From Dermatophagoides farinae (taxonomy: Eukaryota; Arthropoda; Arachnida; Sarcoptiformes; Pyroglyphidae): 64,000 nucleotides of DNA. The stretch's first letter is position 1. Every line of letters starts with the position of its first letter. Position numbers and translations under genes: made by a program. The notes below the pieces were generated by a model. That model saw nothing but the letters and a program-made list of their open reading frames with translations. It did not search any database and had not been told where the DNA came from. The DNA lies in the NCBI RefSeq assembly GCF_024713945.1, contig NC_134685.1, positions 2,661,001-2,725,000 of the forward strand. The letters run 5' to 3'. Shown here piece after piece: positions 53,401-61,453 of this stretch.

Positions 53401-56400
53401 TATCGGCCATCAATGCGGCCGGAACATCTGAACCAGTATACACTACGGCTCCTGTGAAGATTCAAGAATTTGCTGAAGGTGCTAAACCGGAATTCGTTCG
53501 TAAATTGATCAATAAAAGTACGAATCTACATACAGAAGTTACCTTTGAATGTGAAGCTACTGGTAAACCATTACCTACAGCTCGTTGGTTTAAAAATGGT
53601 CGTGAAATTGTTGGTGGTCGTTACAAAACATACGAAACAGACGAAGGTGTTTTCAAATTAGTGATTATGGATGTTCAAGAAGGTGATGAAGGTGAATATA
53701 CATGTGAAGCTATGAATGCATTTGGTTCGGTTCGAACGATGGCACCATTAAAATTGGCTGAAGCACCAGAAATACTTCGATGTCCAAATGAAATCAGTCT
53801 CGTTGAAAGTGATAATGGAAAAATCAAATTATTCTTCTCAGGCACAGTCCCTGTCGATGTTGTGCTGACTAAAGGTGGTCAAACATTGGCTGAAGATGAT
53901 GGCCATCTTAAATATGTTGTATTTGACGATTATGCCATCATCTATGTTCGTGATGTGAAAAAAAGCGACGAAGGACAATACACAATTCAAGTGAAGAATG
54001 ATTCAGGTTCAGCATCAGCTTCATTCCGTGTGCTGGTTACTGGGTTACCTGATCCACCGACCGGACCATTGGAAGTGGGTGAAATCAACAGAAATTCTGT
54101 GACTATATCATGGCGACCGCCCAAGAATGATGGTGGCAAAAAGGTGACACATTATATTGTTGAACGTAAAGAAGCAACATTGAACACCTGGATAACGGCC
54201 AGTAGCTGTGTGAAAGAAACACATTTCACATTGCAAGGTTTGAATGAAGGTGGCGAATATCTATTTAGAGTGTTTGCCGTCAACGAGAATGGTCAATCCA
54301 GACAAGCATTGGAAGGTGATTCACCTGTTGTGCCTAAATTACCGTTCAATCGGCCATCACCGCCTGGCGTTCCAGAAGTTACATCAGTTGGTGGTGATTT
54401 TGTCAATCTTAGTTGGACTAAACCAGAATCGGATGGCGGTTCAAGAATTCAAGGTTATGTGGTTGAACGCCGAGAAACTGGATCTACACATTGGCAACGT
54501 TGTAATGTGGCACTATGTCATGCAACTCAAATCAATATTGCCAATCTTATTGAAGATCGTGAATACGAATTTAGAGTGTCTGCCGTAAACGAAGCTGGCC
54601 AATCAGAACCATCTTCTAATACACGACCAGTACGTGTAAAAGATCCTGATCAGGCAGTTCCACCGGAATTCGTTGAACCATTGCGTACAGTTATGGCCAT
54701 TGAGAATCGATCGGCAGAATTCCGTTGCACAGTGACTGGTGTACCTAAACCAACCATCACCTGGTATAAAGGAGTTCGTGAATTGTTTGATGGTGGTAAA
54801 TTTACCATGTTAAGAGATGGTGAAAGTTACATCTTACGAATTGATAATGTTTATGGTGAAGATGCCGATGAATATTGTTGCAAAGCAAGCAACAAAGCAG
54901 GAACACGTACTTCTCGAGCAGAATTAATCATAAAAACGGCTCCCAAATTGCATGTACCACCTAGATTCCGTGAAGCAGCATGTTTTGAACGTGGTGAAAA
55001 TGTTCAGATCAAAATTCCATTCACTGGTTATCCTAAACCGAAAATTCGTTGGACTAAAGATGGTGAAGAAATCGAGAAAGGTGATCATTTCGATTTGATT
55101 GTTCAGGATCGACATGCTATTCTAGTCATTCGTAATACATCCAAAGAAGATAATGGTCCATATACGATTACAGCTGAAAACGAACTTGGTATCGATACGG
55201 CAGTCATCAATGTAATGATATCCGATCGACCGGATCCACCAAGATTCCCGATCATTGAAAATGTCGGTGATGATTCCGTTACATTAACATGGAAAGCACC
55301 ATTGTGGAATGGTGGCTCACAAATTACCAACTATGTGATTGAAAAACGAGAAGCTGGTATGACAAGCTGGGTGAAAGCTGCTACTACTCGATTCCAGGTT
55401 TTTATTAAAAAAAAATAAATCAAAAATAAATTAAACTAATATTTTATTTCTCAATTCCAGGTACATCAAATCACCAACCTTAGCTCGGGTAAAGAATATG
55501 AATTCCGTGTTTTTGCTGAAAATGTTTACGGTCGATCTGAACCATCGGAAACAACACAAAAAGTAGCCGTAAAAGGAGAAAAGAAACGTCAGAAACGAAC
55601 ACCATGGGAATTGGATGCTCAAGGCAATAAGATTCATGGTCGTGGTGATCGACAATCGAATTATGATCAATTTGTTTCGGATTATGATTCAACAATGGCT
55701 TTCCCAGTGGAAATCAAAACCAACGAATCGGTCTATGATTATTATGAAATTCTTGAAGAGATTGGTGTCGGTGCATTCGGTGTTGTACATCGTTGTCGTG
55801 AAAAGAAAACCGGTCGAATATTCGCTGCCAAATTCATACCGGTATCACATCCATTAGAGAAATCAATCATACGAAAAGAGATTGATATAATGAATCAATT
55901 ACATCATGTTAAATTGATTCGTTTGAATGATGCATTCGAAGAGGACGATGAAATGGTATTGATCTATGAATTTATGTCTGGTGGTGAACTATTCGAACGA
56001 ATCACTGATGATAATTATACGATGACTGAAGCTGAAGCGGCCAATTATATGCGACAAATCATCGAAGGTATCAAACATATGCACGAAAAGAACATCATTC
56101 ATTTGGACATTAAACCGGAAAATATTATGTGCCAAAAACGTAACAGTAATCTGGTGAAGATTATCGATTTTGGTTTGGCCACCAAACTTGATCCACATGA
56201 AATGGTTAAAATTTCTACTGGAACTGCTGAATTTGCTGCACCTGAAATTGTCGATAGAGAAGCTGTTGGAACTTATACGGACATGTGGGCCTGTGGTGTG
56301 TTGACCTATGTCCTGTTGAGTGGATTGACACCGTTTGCAGGTGACAATGATATCGAAACTTTGAAGAATATTAAGGCTTGCCATTGGGAATTTGATCCCG

Positions 56401-59201
56401 ATGCATTCAAAAACATTTCGGAAGAGGGCAAAGATTTCATTCGTCATTTGTTGACGAAAGAAAAAGAAAAACGTATGACTGCACATGAATGTCTGGAACA
56501 TCCTTGGCTCAAACAACTAGAGATACCGCATACGGATGCTATTTCTGGTCGTAAATATCAGGATATTCGTGATCGAACCAGAGCTAAATATCCATCTTGG
56601 GACAGAGCATTGGTACCGTTGGGTCATATTGCCAATTATAGTTCGTTACGTAAACTTCAGGATGAGAAATACAAATTGCATGATTTGTTCTTGGATCGTC
56701 GTGAAATGTTGCCACGTTTCGTGCTTAAACCACAATCAACAATTGCCTATGAAGGTCAATCGGCTAAATTCTTCTGTCGTGTGATTGCTGCAGCACCACC
56801 AACATTGAGTTGGTATCGCGAAGGCATGGAACTACGACAATCAGTGAAATTCATGAAACGATATGCCGAAAGTGATTATACATTTGTCATCAATCGTTGT
56901 AAACTAGAAGATCGTGGTGAATACATTATTCGTGCTGAAAATCATTATGGATCACGAGAAGAGCCTGTATTTTTGAATGTTTTACCATTACCTAAAGAGG
57001 AATATAAATTGCCAACAGAATCGGAACCAAGACGTCGACGACAAGAAGCGCCTAAAATGTGGCTTGATGAACCATGTGATTCTGGACCACATTTCACTTT
57101 CTTTCTTCGTACACGTATCATTCAGATGGGTATCGGTGTTCGTCTTTTATGTTGTTTGACCGGTAAACCATGGCCACAGATTAAATGGCTCAAAGATGGT
57201 CGAGAATTGCATAAATCTGAATACACAATGAAATCTGCAGATGGTGTTGTCACATTGGATATTGTATCGTGTCGTATGGAAGATGCCGGTAAATATACAT
57301 GTATCGCAAGCAATTCACTTGGAACAGCCGAAACATCTTGTGCTATCGTTGTTGAACCTAAACGAATTATATCACCATCACCATGTCTATCACCAAGAGC
57401 AGGAACTCCGATACCTGGTCTGTCCAGTTCTGTCATGTCACCACTAGAAGCCTATTACAAAGAAGGTGGTGCATCAACCACCATCCGTAATTCGATGCGT
57501 GAAGCACGTGCATCCAGCATGTATACAAGTCGTCGTAAAGATTCATTGACAAGTACAGTGACAGATTATTCCGGTGGATCATCAAGTACCACATACCGAA
57601 ACACTACTTATCAACATCAATCTTCCTATACGGGAACATCATCCACATTACGAGATCGCCATGTGTCGACAAGAACATCATCATATGATAAACACGATAG
57701 TCTTTCGAGATTACGATCACAATCACCTTCGTATCAATACCATTCAACGATCAGTAGTAGCCGTGTACGTTCACCCATCCGTTCATCATATCTGAGTGGA
57801 CGACAATCACCATCACTGCCAACCAGTTATATGCCACCATCAAGTACATCGTATCGATCATCAACACCAGCCACAAGTCGATTACCAAGCTCATCATCCA
57901 CCGGTACACGATTTACTAGCGGAACCTCATCACGTCCACGGAAATCAGTTTCCAAAATTGATAGTAAGTTTTTATTATTATTTACAATCAATTATTGTTT
58001 ATTAATTGAATCTATCCATTTTGAAGATGTTTTTAGTGAACCATCATTCGTGACAAAACTATCCGATCGTTCGATTGGTGATGGTGAACAATTAAAATTA
58101 CAATTACAGGTGAAAGGCGAACCTGAACCAAAGATTGAATGGTTCAAAGATGGACGTCGTATTCAATCATCGGATGTAGTCGATCTGAAATATCGTAGCG
58201 GAACGGCCACATTGATTATCGAAGAAGCATTCCCCGAAGATGAGGGTCGTTACGAATGTGTGGCCACAAATTCTGAAGGCAAATCCACAACCAAATGTTT
58301 TATCACAATCAAACGTAAGTTTTGTTTTTTTTTTATTCATTCAATCAACAAACATTAACATTTCATCGCTTGAATAATAGCAATGGACAAAGCAAAAACG
58401 GCGAAACCAGTCTCAGCAACTGCCAAAAAAGCTCCAAGAATCGTCAGTCATATTCAATCAATAACTGTAAATGATGGACAATCAGCATCGCTAAGATGTA
58501 CAATCAAATGTAAGTGAATGATGATTTCAGTAATTTCAGAATTTGTAATCTTATCTTTTGACTAAAAAAACATAGCTGAATCGCCTTTCGATGTGATATG
58601 GTTACACAACAGTAAAGAAGTGAAAAAGAGTAACGATTTTAATTATCGTCAAGTGGGCGATGATTTTATACTCGAAATAGCCGAATGTCTGCCCGAAGAT
58701 TCTGGTATCTATACATGCGAAGCATTCAACGATGCTGGTGAAACATTCTCCACCGGAACCATTCTTGTCAAAGGTATATATTTGTCATTGTCGATTCTAT
58801 AATCTATCATCTCATTATATACACAGTATCAGGTGACAATAATCAAGGATGCGGTATCATCGAATTTCCACGTTCAATAACCGGAACGATTAATAGTAAA
58901 GCATCGTTTACGATCGAAACCGATTCCGATGTTGATAAAGGTATGTTTCATTTAATGAATATAATGAATAGAATGATATATGCATTTTTTTTTATCTTTT
59001 CATTATCAATTAGTCGAATGGTTACATGATTCTAGACCGATTGATAGCGATTTACAGACACAATCCACATCGAATAGGCAATTCAAATTGACAGTGTCAA
59101 GTATACGAGAAAAAGATGTTGGCCAATATACTGTACGATTGACGAATAAAAAAGGTGCAACAACAACATTGGCATTCGCTTTGGTCATTATTAAAGAATA
59201 A
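26812..59201 (+). CDS. bt: Projectin/twitchin, giant sarcomeric Ig-Fn3 protein kinase (whole gene span, 17 exons)
   Basis: Seventeen exons join in frame to about 8955 aa. Order: 8 Ig domains, a K/E/P-rich (PEVK-like) linker, 6 Ig domains, then the Fn3-Fn3-Ig core (14 repeats, followed by mixed Fn3/Ig groups), Fn3 number 39, a kinase domain (about residues 7910-8166), and 5 C-terminal Ig domains with a Ser-rich spacer after the second. My totals are 39 Ig and 39 Fn3, the same as reported for Drosophila projectin; length and order also agree. The known role is in muscle: an elastic link and scaffold along thick filaments, and a stretch-regulated kinase of the titin/MLCK family. Two single-base frame breaks (35360-35382, one base too many; 39701-39703, one too few) interrupt the reading. 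With both, the exon sum is still exactly divisible by three, so consensus error is likelier than a pseudogene. ATG 26812 is chosen over the in-frame GTG 26773. Confidence 0.93.
27137..27707 (+). other. Projectin intron 1 (571 nt)
   Basis: GTAAGT at the donor and TTTTACAG at the acceptor, with a pyrimidine-rich stretch before the acceptor. No frame with domain similarity was seen. Confidence 0.65.
27708..27729 (+). CDS. bt: Projectin exon 2: 22-nt microexon
   Basis: Flanked by CCTTTTACAG and GTAAGTG. It adds PADQPKS and converts phase 1 (exon 1) into phase 2 (exon 3). Without it exons 1 and 3 are out of frame, and exon 3 cannot extend upstream because the in-frame codon right at its acceptor is TAG. 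It encodes only the linker between Ig1 and Ig2. Confidence 0.75.
27984..28003 (-). promoter_or_regulatory. CTCF-like motif
   Basis: The minus strand reads CTAGTGACAGATGGCACCAC, with the CAGATGGCACC core. It lies in projectin intron 2, in the same orientation as the copies at 25061 and 31664. Binding is inference. Confidence 0.3.
29429..29455. repeat. (GT)n microsatellite
   Basis: About 13 GT dinucleotides in projectin intron 2. Confidence 0.9.
31664..31680 (-). promoter_or_regulatory. CTCF-like motif
   Basis: The minus strand reads GGCCACAAGATGGCGTT, containing CCACAAGATGGCG. It lies about 80 bases before projectin exon 3. Binding is inference; YY1/Pho is an alternative reader of AAGATGGCG. 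Confidence 0.3.
31762..32072 (+). CDS. bt: Projectin exon 3: Ig2
   Basis: The acceptor AAATAG ends at 31761. Ig2 has Cys in FECVLL, Trp in VNWYYNG and DAGKYKV. Donor G|GTATGT at 32072/32073, phase 1; the next intron is 62 nt. Confidence 0.85.
32135..32779 (+). CDS. bt: Projectin exon 4: Ig3 and Ig4
   Basis: Acceptor CATAG ends at 32134; donor A|GTAAGT at 32779/32780, phase 1. Ig3 runs from about KPTLTEK to VDLPF, and Ig4 from about APRFPKKPTI to ALNFQ. Ig4 has a canonical Cys pair (LILECVL, YRCNAV) and Trp (ITWYHG). Ig3 lacks the first conserved Cys, reading FEIRLVA at that strand. Confidence 0.88.
32871..33892 (+). CDS. bt: Projectin exon 5: Ig5-Ig7 plus a charged tail
   Basis: Three Ig domains in series (PTFIGKPRI, YPKFVDKPRI, ISQRPRI starts), then a short Lys/Glu-rich stretch before RGLRSE. 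Donor GAG|GTGAGC at 33892/33893, phase 0, followed by a 59-nt intron. Acceptor CAACAG ends at 32870. Confidence 0.9.
33952..36113 (+). CDS. bt: Projectin exon 6: Ig8, PEVK-like linker, Ig9 (contains a frame break)
   Basis: Ig8 (KVQVGESLEMSC onward) is followed by about 500 residues of K/E/P/S-rich linker and then Ig9 (PPVVTDFVENVTATDG). The linker has a 41-residue tandem repeat and many (R/K)(R/K)xS sites. The first frame stops at TGA 35383. The second frame is open from 35360 and continues through Ig9 without a splice signal between, so one surplus base lies within 35360-35382. Donor G|GTAAGT at 36113/36114; the intron after it is only 50 nt. Confidence 0.82.
34484..34895 (+). repeat. Tandem 123-bp coding repeat in the PEVK-like linker
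   Basis: Three full copies of exact 123-bp period (anchor bases at 34484, 34607, 34730) and a partial fourth, each encoding 41 residues of the type PEEEKPKKKLSVKKPAEPKP followed by an EKPSIEEP-VETVAE block. A 60-bp partial unit precedes them at about 34424. Near-identical DNA suggests recent unequal exchange, so copy number may vary between individuals. Confidence 0.85.
36164..36300 (+). CDS. bt: Projectin exon 7: linker
   Basis: Phase 1 in, phase 0 out. Encodes DESGMDFRAMLKSKQYAKW and a charged stretch, the conserved spacer seen before the second Ig block of projectins. Acceptor TTGCAG ends at 36163; donor AGG|GTTTGT at 36300/36301. Confidence 0.85.
36378..37206 (+). CDS. bt: Projectin exon 8: Ig10-Ig12
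   Basis: Acceptor TTCACAG ends at 36377. Three Ig domains with Trp in AKWFKG, VEWFKG and VEWFKN. Donor C|GTAAGT at 37206/37207, phase 1; the next intron is 69 nt. Confidence 0.88.
37276..37638 (+). CDS. bt: Projectin exon 9: Ig13 and start of Ig14
   Basis: Acceptor AATAG ends at 37275. Ig13 has LTWYKNG and DAGEYMA. Ig14 begins at KKPELSPDKT and is cut within LTIEIPYK. Donor G|GTTTGA at 37638/37639 is weak, but joining to 37704 restores IPYK-VFGTKQSD. Confidence 0.82.
37704..45634 (+). CDS. bt: Projectin exon 10: rest of Ig14, Fn3-1 to Fn3-18 with eight Ig (contains a frame break)
   Basis: A 7.9-kb exon encoding the first nine Fn3-Fn3 pairs and the Ig domains between them. Each Fn3 shows the GPL and LKW strands and an EFRVKAVNKAG-type loop. 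One base is missing at the start of Fn3-5: the first frame reads VLSAP and then stops at 39722, while the -1 frame resumes at once with GKPEGPLEVEDVHKEGC (39703 onward), the standard Fn3 opening. Donor C|GTAAGT at 45634/45635, phase 1; the next intron is 62 nt. Confidence 0.88.
45697..55397 (+). CDS. bt: Projectin exon 11: twelve Ig and Fn3-19 to Fn3-39 (part)
   Basis: A 9701-nt exon, open throughout. Begins with the Ig after Fn3-18 (APRIDRIAFKDLTI), continues the Fn3-Fn3-Ig pattern, then changes to Fn3-Fn3-Fn3-Ig (start about 50480), Fn3-Fn3-Ig, Fn3-Fn3-Fn3-Ig-Ig and Fn3-Fn3-Ig-Ig, and enters the last Fn3. Donor CAG|GTTTTT at 55397/55398, phase 0. Confidence 0.92.
55461..57963 (+). CDS. bt: Projectin exon 12: end of Fn3-39, kinase, Ig35, Ig36, Ser-rich spacer
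   Basis: Acceptor TTCCAG ends at 55460. After Fn3-39 and a short linker comes the kinase, then the inhibitory tail segment (YPSWDRALVPLGHIANYSSL), Ig35 (LPRFVLKPQS), Ig36 (PHFTFFLRTR) and about 190 residues rich in Ser, Thr, Tyr and Arg with several SP sites. Donor A|GTAAGT at 57963/57964, phase 1. The following 63-nt intron is in frame and stop-free, so intron retention would not break the protein. Confidence 0.92.
55740..56510 (+). other. Projectin kinase domain
   Basis: About 257 residues of the titin/MLCK group. Visible: glycine loop GVGAFG, ATP-site Lys in FAAKF, catalytic loop HLDIKPEN (Leu in place of the usual Arg, normal for this group), DFG metal site, and activation segment ending TAEFAAPEI. 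All catalytic residues are intact. In relatives the segment just after the domain blocks the active site until stretch or calcium/calmodulin-type partners release it. Confidence 0.95.
58027..58314 (+). CDS. bt: Projectin exon 13: Ig37
   Basis: Acceptor TTGAAG ends at 58026. Ig37 begins EPSFVTKLSD with Trp in IEWFKDG and DEGRYEC. Donor C|GTAAGT at 58314/58315, phase 1. Confidence 0.85.
58381..58509 (+). CDS. bt: Projectin exon 14: first half of Ig38
   Basis: Acceptor AATAG ends at 58380. A Lys/Ala-rich linker, then APRIVSHIQSITVNDGQ and SLRCTIK. Donor T|GTAAGT at 58509/58510, phase 1. Confidence 0.82.
58576..58773 (+). CDS. bt: Projectin exon 15: second half of Ig38
   Basis: Acceptor CATAG ends at 58575. 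Contains FDVIWLHNSKEV and DSGIYTCEAFN. Donor G|GTATAT at 58773/58774, phase 1. Confidence 0.85.
58827..58940 (+). CDS. bt: Projectin exon 16: first half of Ig39
   Basis: Acceptor ACACAG ends at 58826. Encodes IIEFPRSITGTINSKASFTI; the usual first Ig cysteine is absent (Thr/Ile at that strand). Donor G|GTATGT at 58940/58941, phase 1. The intron before it is 53 nt. Confidence 0.82.
59014..59201 (+). CDS. bt: Projectin exon 17: second half of Ig39 and stop
   Basis: Acceptor AATTAG ends at 59013. Encodes VEWLHDSRPI and DVGQYTVRL, ending LVIIKE then TAA at 59199-59201. An AATAAA at 59197-59202 overlaps the stop codon. Confidence 0.88.
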
Positions 59202-59668
59202 ATTATTAATTAATTAATAATTCACAACTCAAATCTTCAAAGCAAACAAATTTTTTTTTACTGAAAATTCAATCAAATCAAATCAAATCAAATTATTATA
59301 TAGATTAATTAAGGCACACACACACACACACGCTAATAATAATGGACAAAATCTAACTTATTGTTATTCTTATATATCGATATTTTAACATTTAAGAAAG
59401 GCACACACTCACACACACACGCACTCATATAAATTATTATTATTCTTGAAATATATAGAATTTTATTTATCAAAAAAAAAAAAAAAATGATTCTGATTCT
59501 GTGTGAGTACGTTATTTTTGAACAATATGATATTCAGTGTTTTAGATGGATAAAAAAAAATAATAATATTGTTGTGCTGATGATGTGATGATGAGATGAG
59601 ATGTGTGATAGTCTGATTTTCCATGGAATAAGTTTACAACAATCGTGTTTTGGCAATAATAATCGTAA
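59202..59668. other. Convergent 3' gap between projectin and the glutamate transporter
   Basis: 467 bp that must hold both 3' UTRs. Contains (CA)n tracts near 59316-59332 and 59402-59420 and an A15 run near 59473. Apart from the AATAAA overlapping the projectin stop, I see no canonical plus-strand poly-A hexamer; variants such as TATAAA near 59428 and ATTAAA at 59668-59673 exist. Confidence 0.65.
59462..59467 (-). terminator. Likely poly-A signal of the glutamate transporter gene
   Basis: AATAAA on the minus strand, about 200 nt past the transporter stop codon. Confidence 0.5.
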
Positions 59669-60025
59669 TTAAAGTTTTTCATCAAATTCTGCATCGAATG
59701 CTTGATTAGAATAATCATTGGTTGGTGATGGTTTCTGTATAACCAATGTTGGTAATGTATGTTGATTTGCTCCATTTGTTTTTGTTGTTGCTGTATTCAT
59801 CTGTTGTTGATGTTGGTGTTGATTTTGTTGTTGTTGTTGTTGTTCCAATGTATGTAAATCATCACGGCTTAAATGTTCAACAATAGCTGAACCAAAAGCA
59901 TCGCCCAAAACATTAATGGGCGTACGAATACGATCGACTAGCCAATCAATGATAAAAACTAATGAAATATCCTCTGGAGGCAATCCTAATGCATTCAATA
60001 CGATCACCATTGTAATAAGGCCAGC
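59669..60025 (-). CDS. Glutamate transporter exon 2
   Basis: 118 codons and TAA. Starts [20 protein letters not shown], includes TM8 and the conserved VEHLSRDDL end. A low-complexity tail of Gln, His, Asn and Thr (about 60 residues) follows, ending FDEKL. Confidence 0.9.
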   Translation of the reverse strand, partial: AGLITMVIVLNALGLPPEDISLVFIIDWLVDRIRTPINVLGDAFGSAIVEHLSRDDLHTLEQQQQQQNQHQHQQQMNTATTKTNGANQHTLPTLVIQKPSPTNDYSNQAFDAEFDEKL

Positions 60026-61453
60026 CTGAAAAAAAAATATTAAACAACATTTGAATCAACATTAAATGATATTTAATAAATCGATCAATCAATCAATCAA
60101 TCATCTATGTAAGTATTTGAATGAATGAATGAATGAATGAATAATGTTTTCCTTGTTCCCTGTCATCATCATCATCATCATCATCGTCATCGTCATTATT
60201 ATTATCAAAATGTCAAATGTTCCATTTACCTGTGGTATGCCAGCTGCACCAACTGAAGCTGCTGTAGCCGTTATGCTTACAATGAGAACACGGGCAAAAT
60301 CCATGTCAACTTCACGTGATTGAGCAATAAATATGGCTGCCACCGCTTCATAAAGAGCTGTACCATCCATATTGATTGTCGCTCCAATTGGAGCGACAAA
60401 ACGAACTACATTACGATTTATTTTATTCTTCTCTTCCAAACATGCTATACTTGATGGTAATGTTGCCGTACTGGATGCTGTACCGAATGCTGTCAACAAT
60501 GCTTCACCTTGATTCAAAACAAATCTATAAGGATTTTTACGGACTATCAAATAATATATTCCTGGTAGTATGAGCAATCCATGTACCAATATGCCCAATA
60601 TAACGGTAAAGGTGAAAAAACCAACCGAACGAAATAACTGTCCAGCATCTTCAACGGCAATAATACGAGGTAGAATAAGAAAAGCAACACCAATCGGTGT
60701 AGCTTTGATCACCTGATTTGTCACCTGTAATGTCATTTCACTAAGATCATTGAAAATGTCTAACAGTAATGGTCGTCCTAATCGAGCCAATTTACCAACA
60801 AATATTCCAGATACTACAGACAATGTGACCAGGCCAAGAACATTGATACCATTCGAATGACTGGATTTAATGTTCCATTTACTCAAATCGGTTTCATTTG
60901 GCATTGATTTTGGTGCAACCAAATTGGTAGCATATTGTGAGAAAGTTGTTTGTACCACATTGTCCGGAATCAGATTTCTGATCAGATCTAAAACAGTATC
61001 CGGTGTGGTAATCTTACGTGATATTGTTGGTGCTTCACCAATGGTGGCTTGTTCCACTTTACCAGAACCAGGATGTAATGTAAGTACAAGAAAGATGCCC
61101 AAAGAAATTGCTATGGCAGTTGTACCACCATAATATATTAATGCACGTTTACCGATTTTACCAGAAATTTTTGAATCCAGTGAACCAAGTGCCGAAACCA
61201 AACTGGATACAATCAACGGTATGGTTAAACATTTGAGTGCACGAAGAAAAAGTTCACCAGGAAATTCTAAATACATTAATTGACGTTCAGTCCATCGATG
61301 TGTAGAACTAGCACGTACAATAATTCCTATAATGATGGCAGCTATAACACCAAAACAGGTACATAATGGTAATAAATTTTCCTTTACCAAGGTACGTATT
61401 TTTTCTTGTCTGGTTTGTCGTGTCATTTTTTTTTTTTTTGATTGATTGATCAT
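59669..61453 (-). CDS. Excitatory amino acid (glutamate) transporter, SLC1 family (two exons, whole gene span)
   Basis: Join 61453-60230 and 60025-59669 (minus), phase 0, about 526 aa, usual for EAATs. It would carry Na+-coupled glutamate/aspartate uptake across the plasma membrane, for example at synapses or glia. Visible family marks: TM1-TM2 ([17 protein letters not shown] and the [20 protein letters not shown] block), hairpin-1 Ser-rich motif [11 protein letters not shown]7 Na+ site NMDGTALYE, hairpin-2 GAAGIPQAGLITM (rebuilt exactly across the intron) and TM8 [12 protein letters not shown] with the substrate-binding Asp and Arg. The TM3-TM4 loop holds an N-glycosylation site (NET). The cytoplasmic tail is Gln/His/Asn-rich. 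ATG 61453 is the first in frame; ATG 61426 (MTRQTRQEK), after an A-tract, is an equally good start. Closest known relatives are insect Eaat1/Eaat2; I do not decide between them. Confidence 0.92.
60026..60229 (-). other. Glutamate transporter intron (204 nt)
   Basis: GTAAAT donor and a polypyrimidine tract followed by CAG at the acceptor (minus strand). Filled with (CAT)n, (ATGA)n and (ATTG)n simple repeats. Confidence 0.8.
60230..61453 (-). CDS. Glutamate transporter exon 1
   Basis: 408 codons from ATG 61453 through hairpin 2. Ends at GGIPQ-type codons with donor CAG|GTAAAT (60230/60229). Holds TM1-TM7. Confidence 0.88.
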
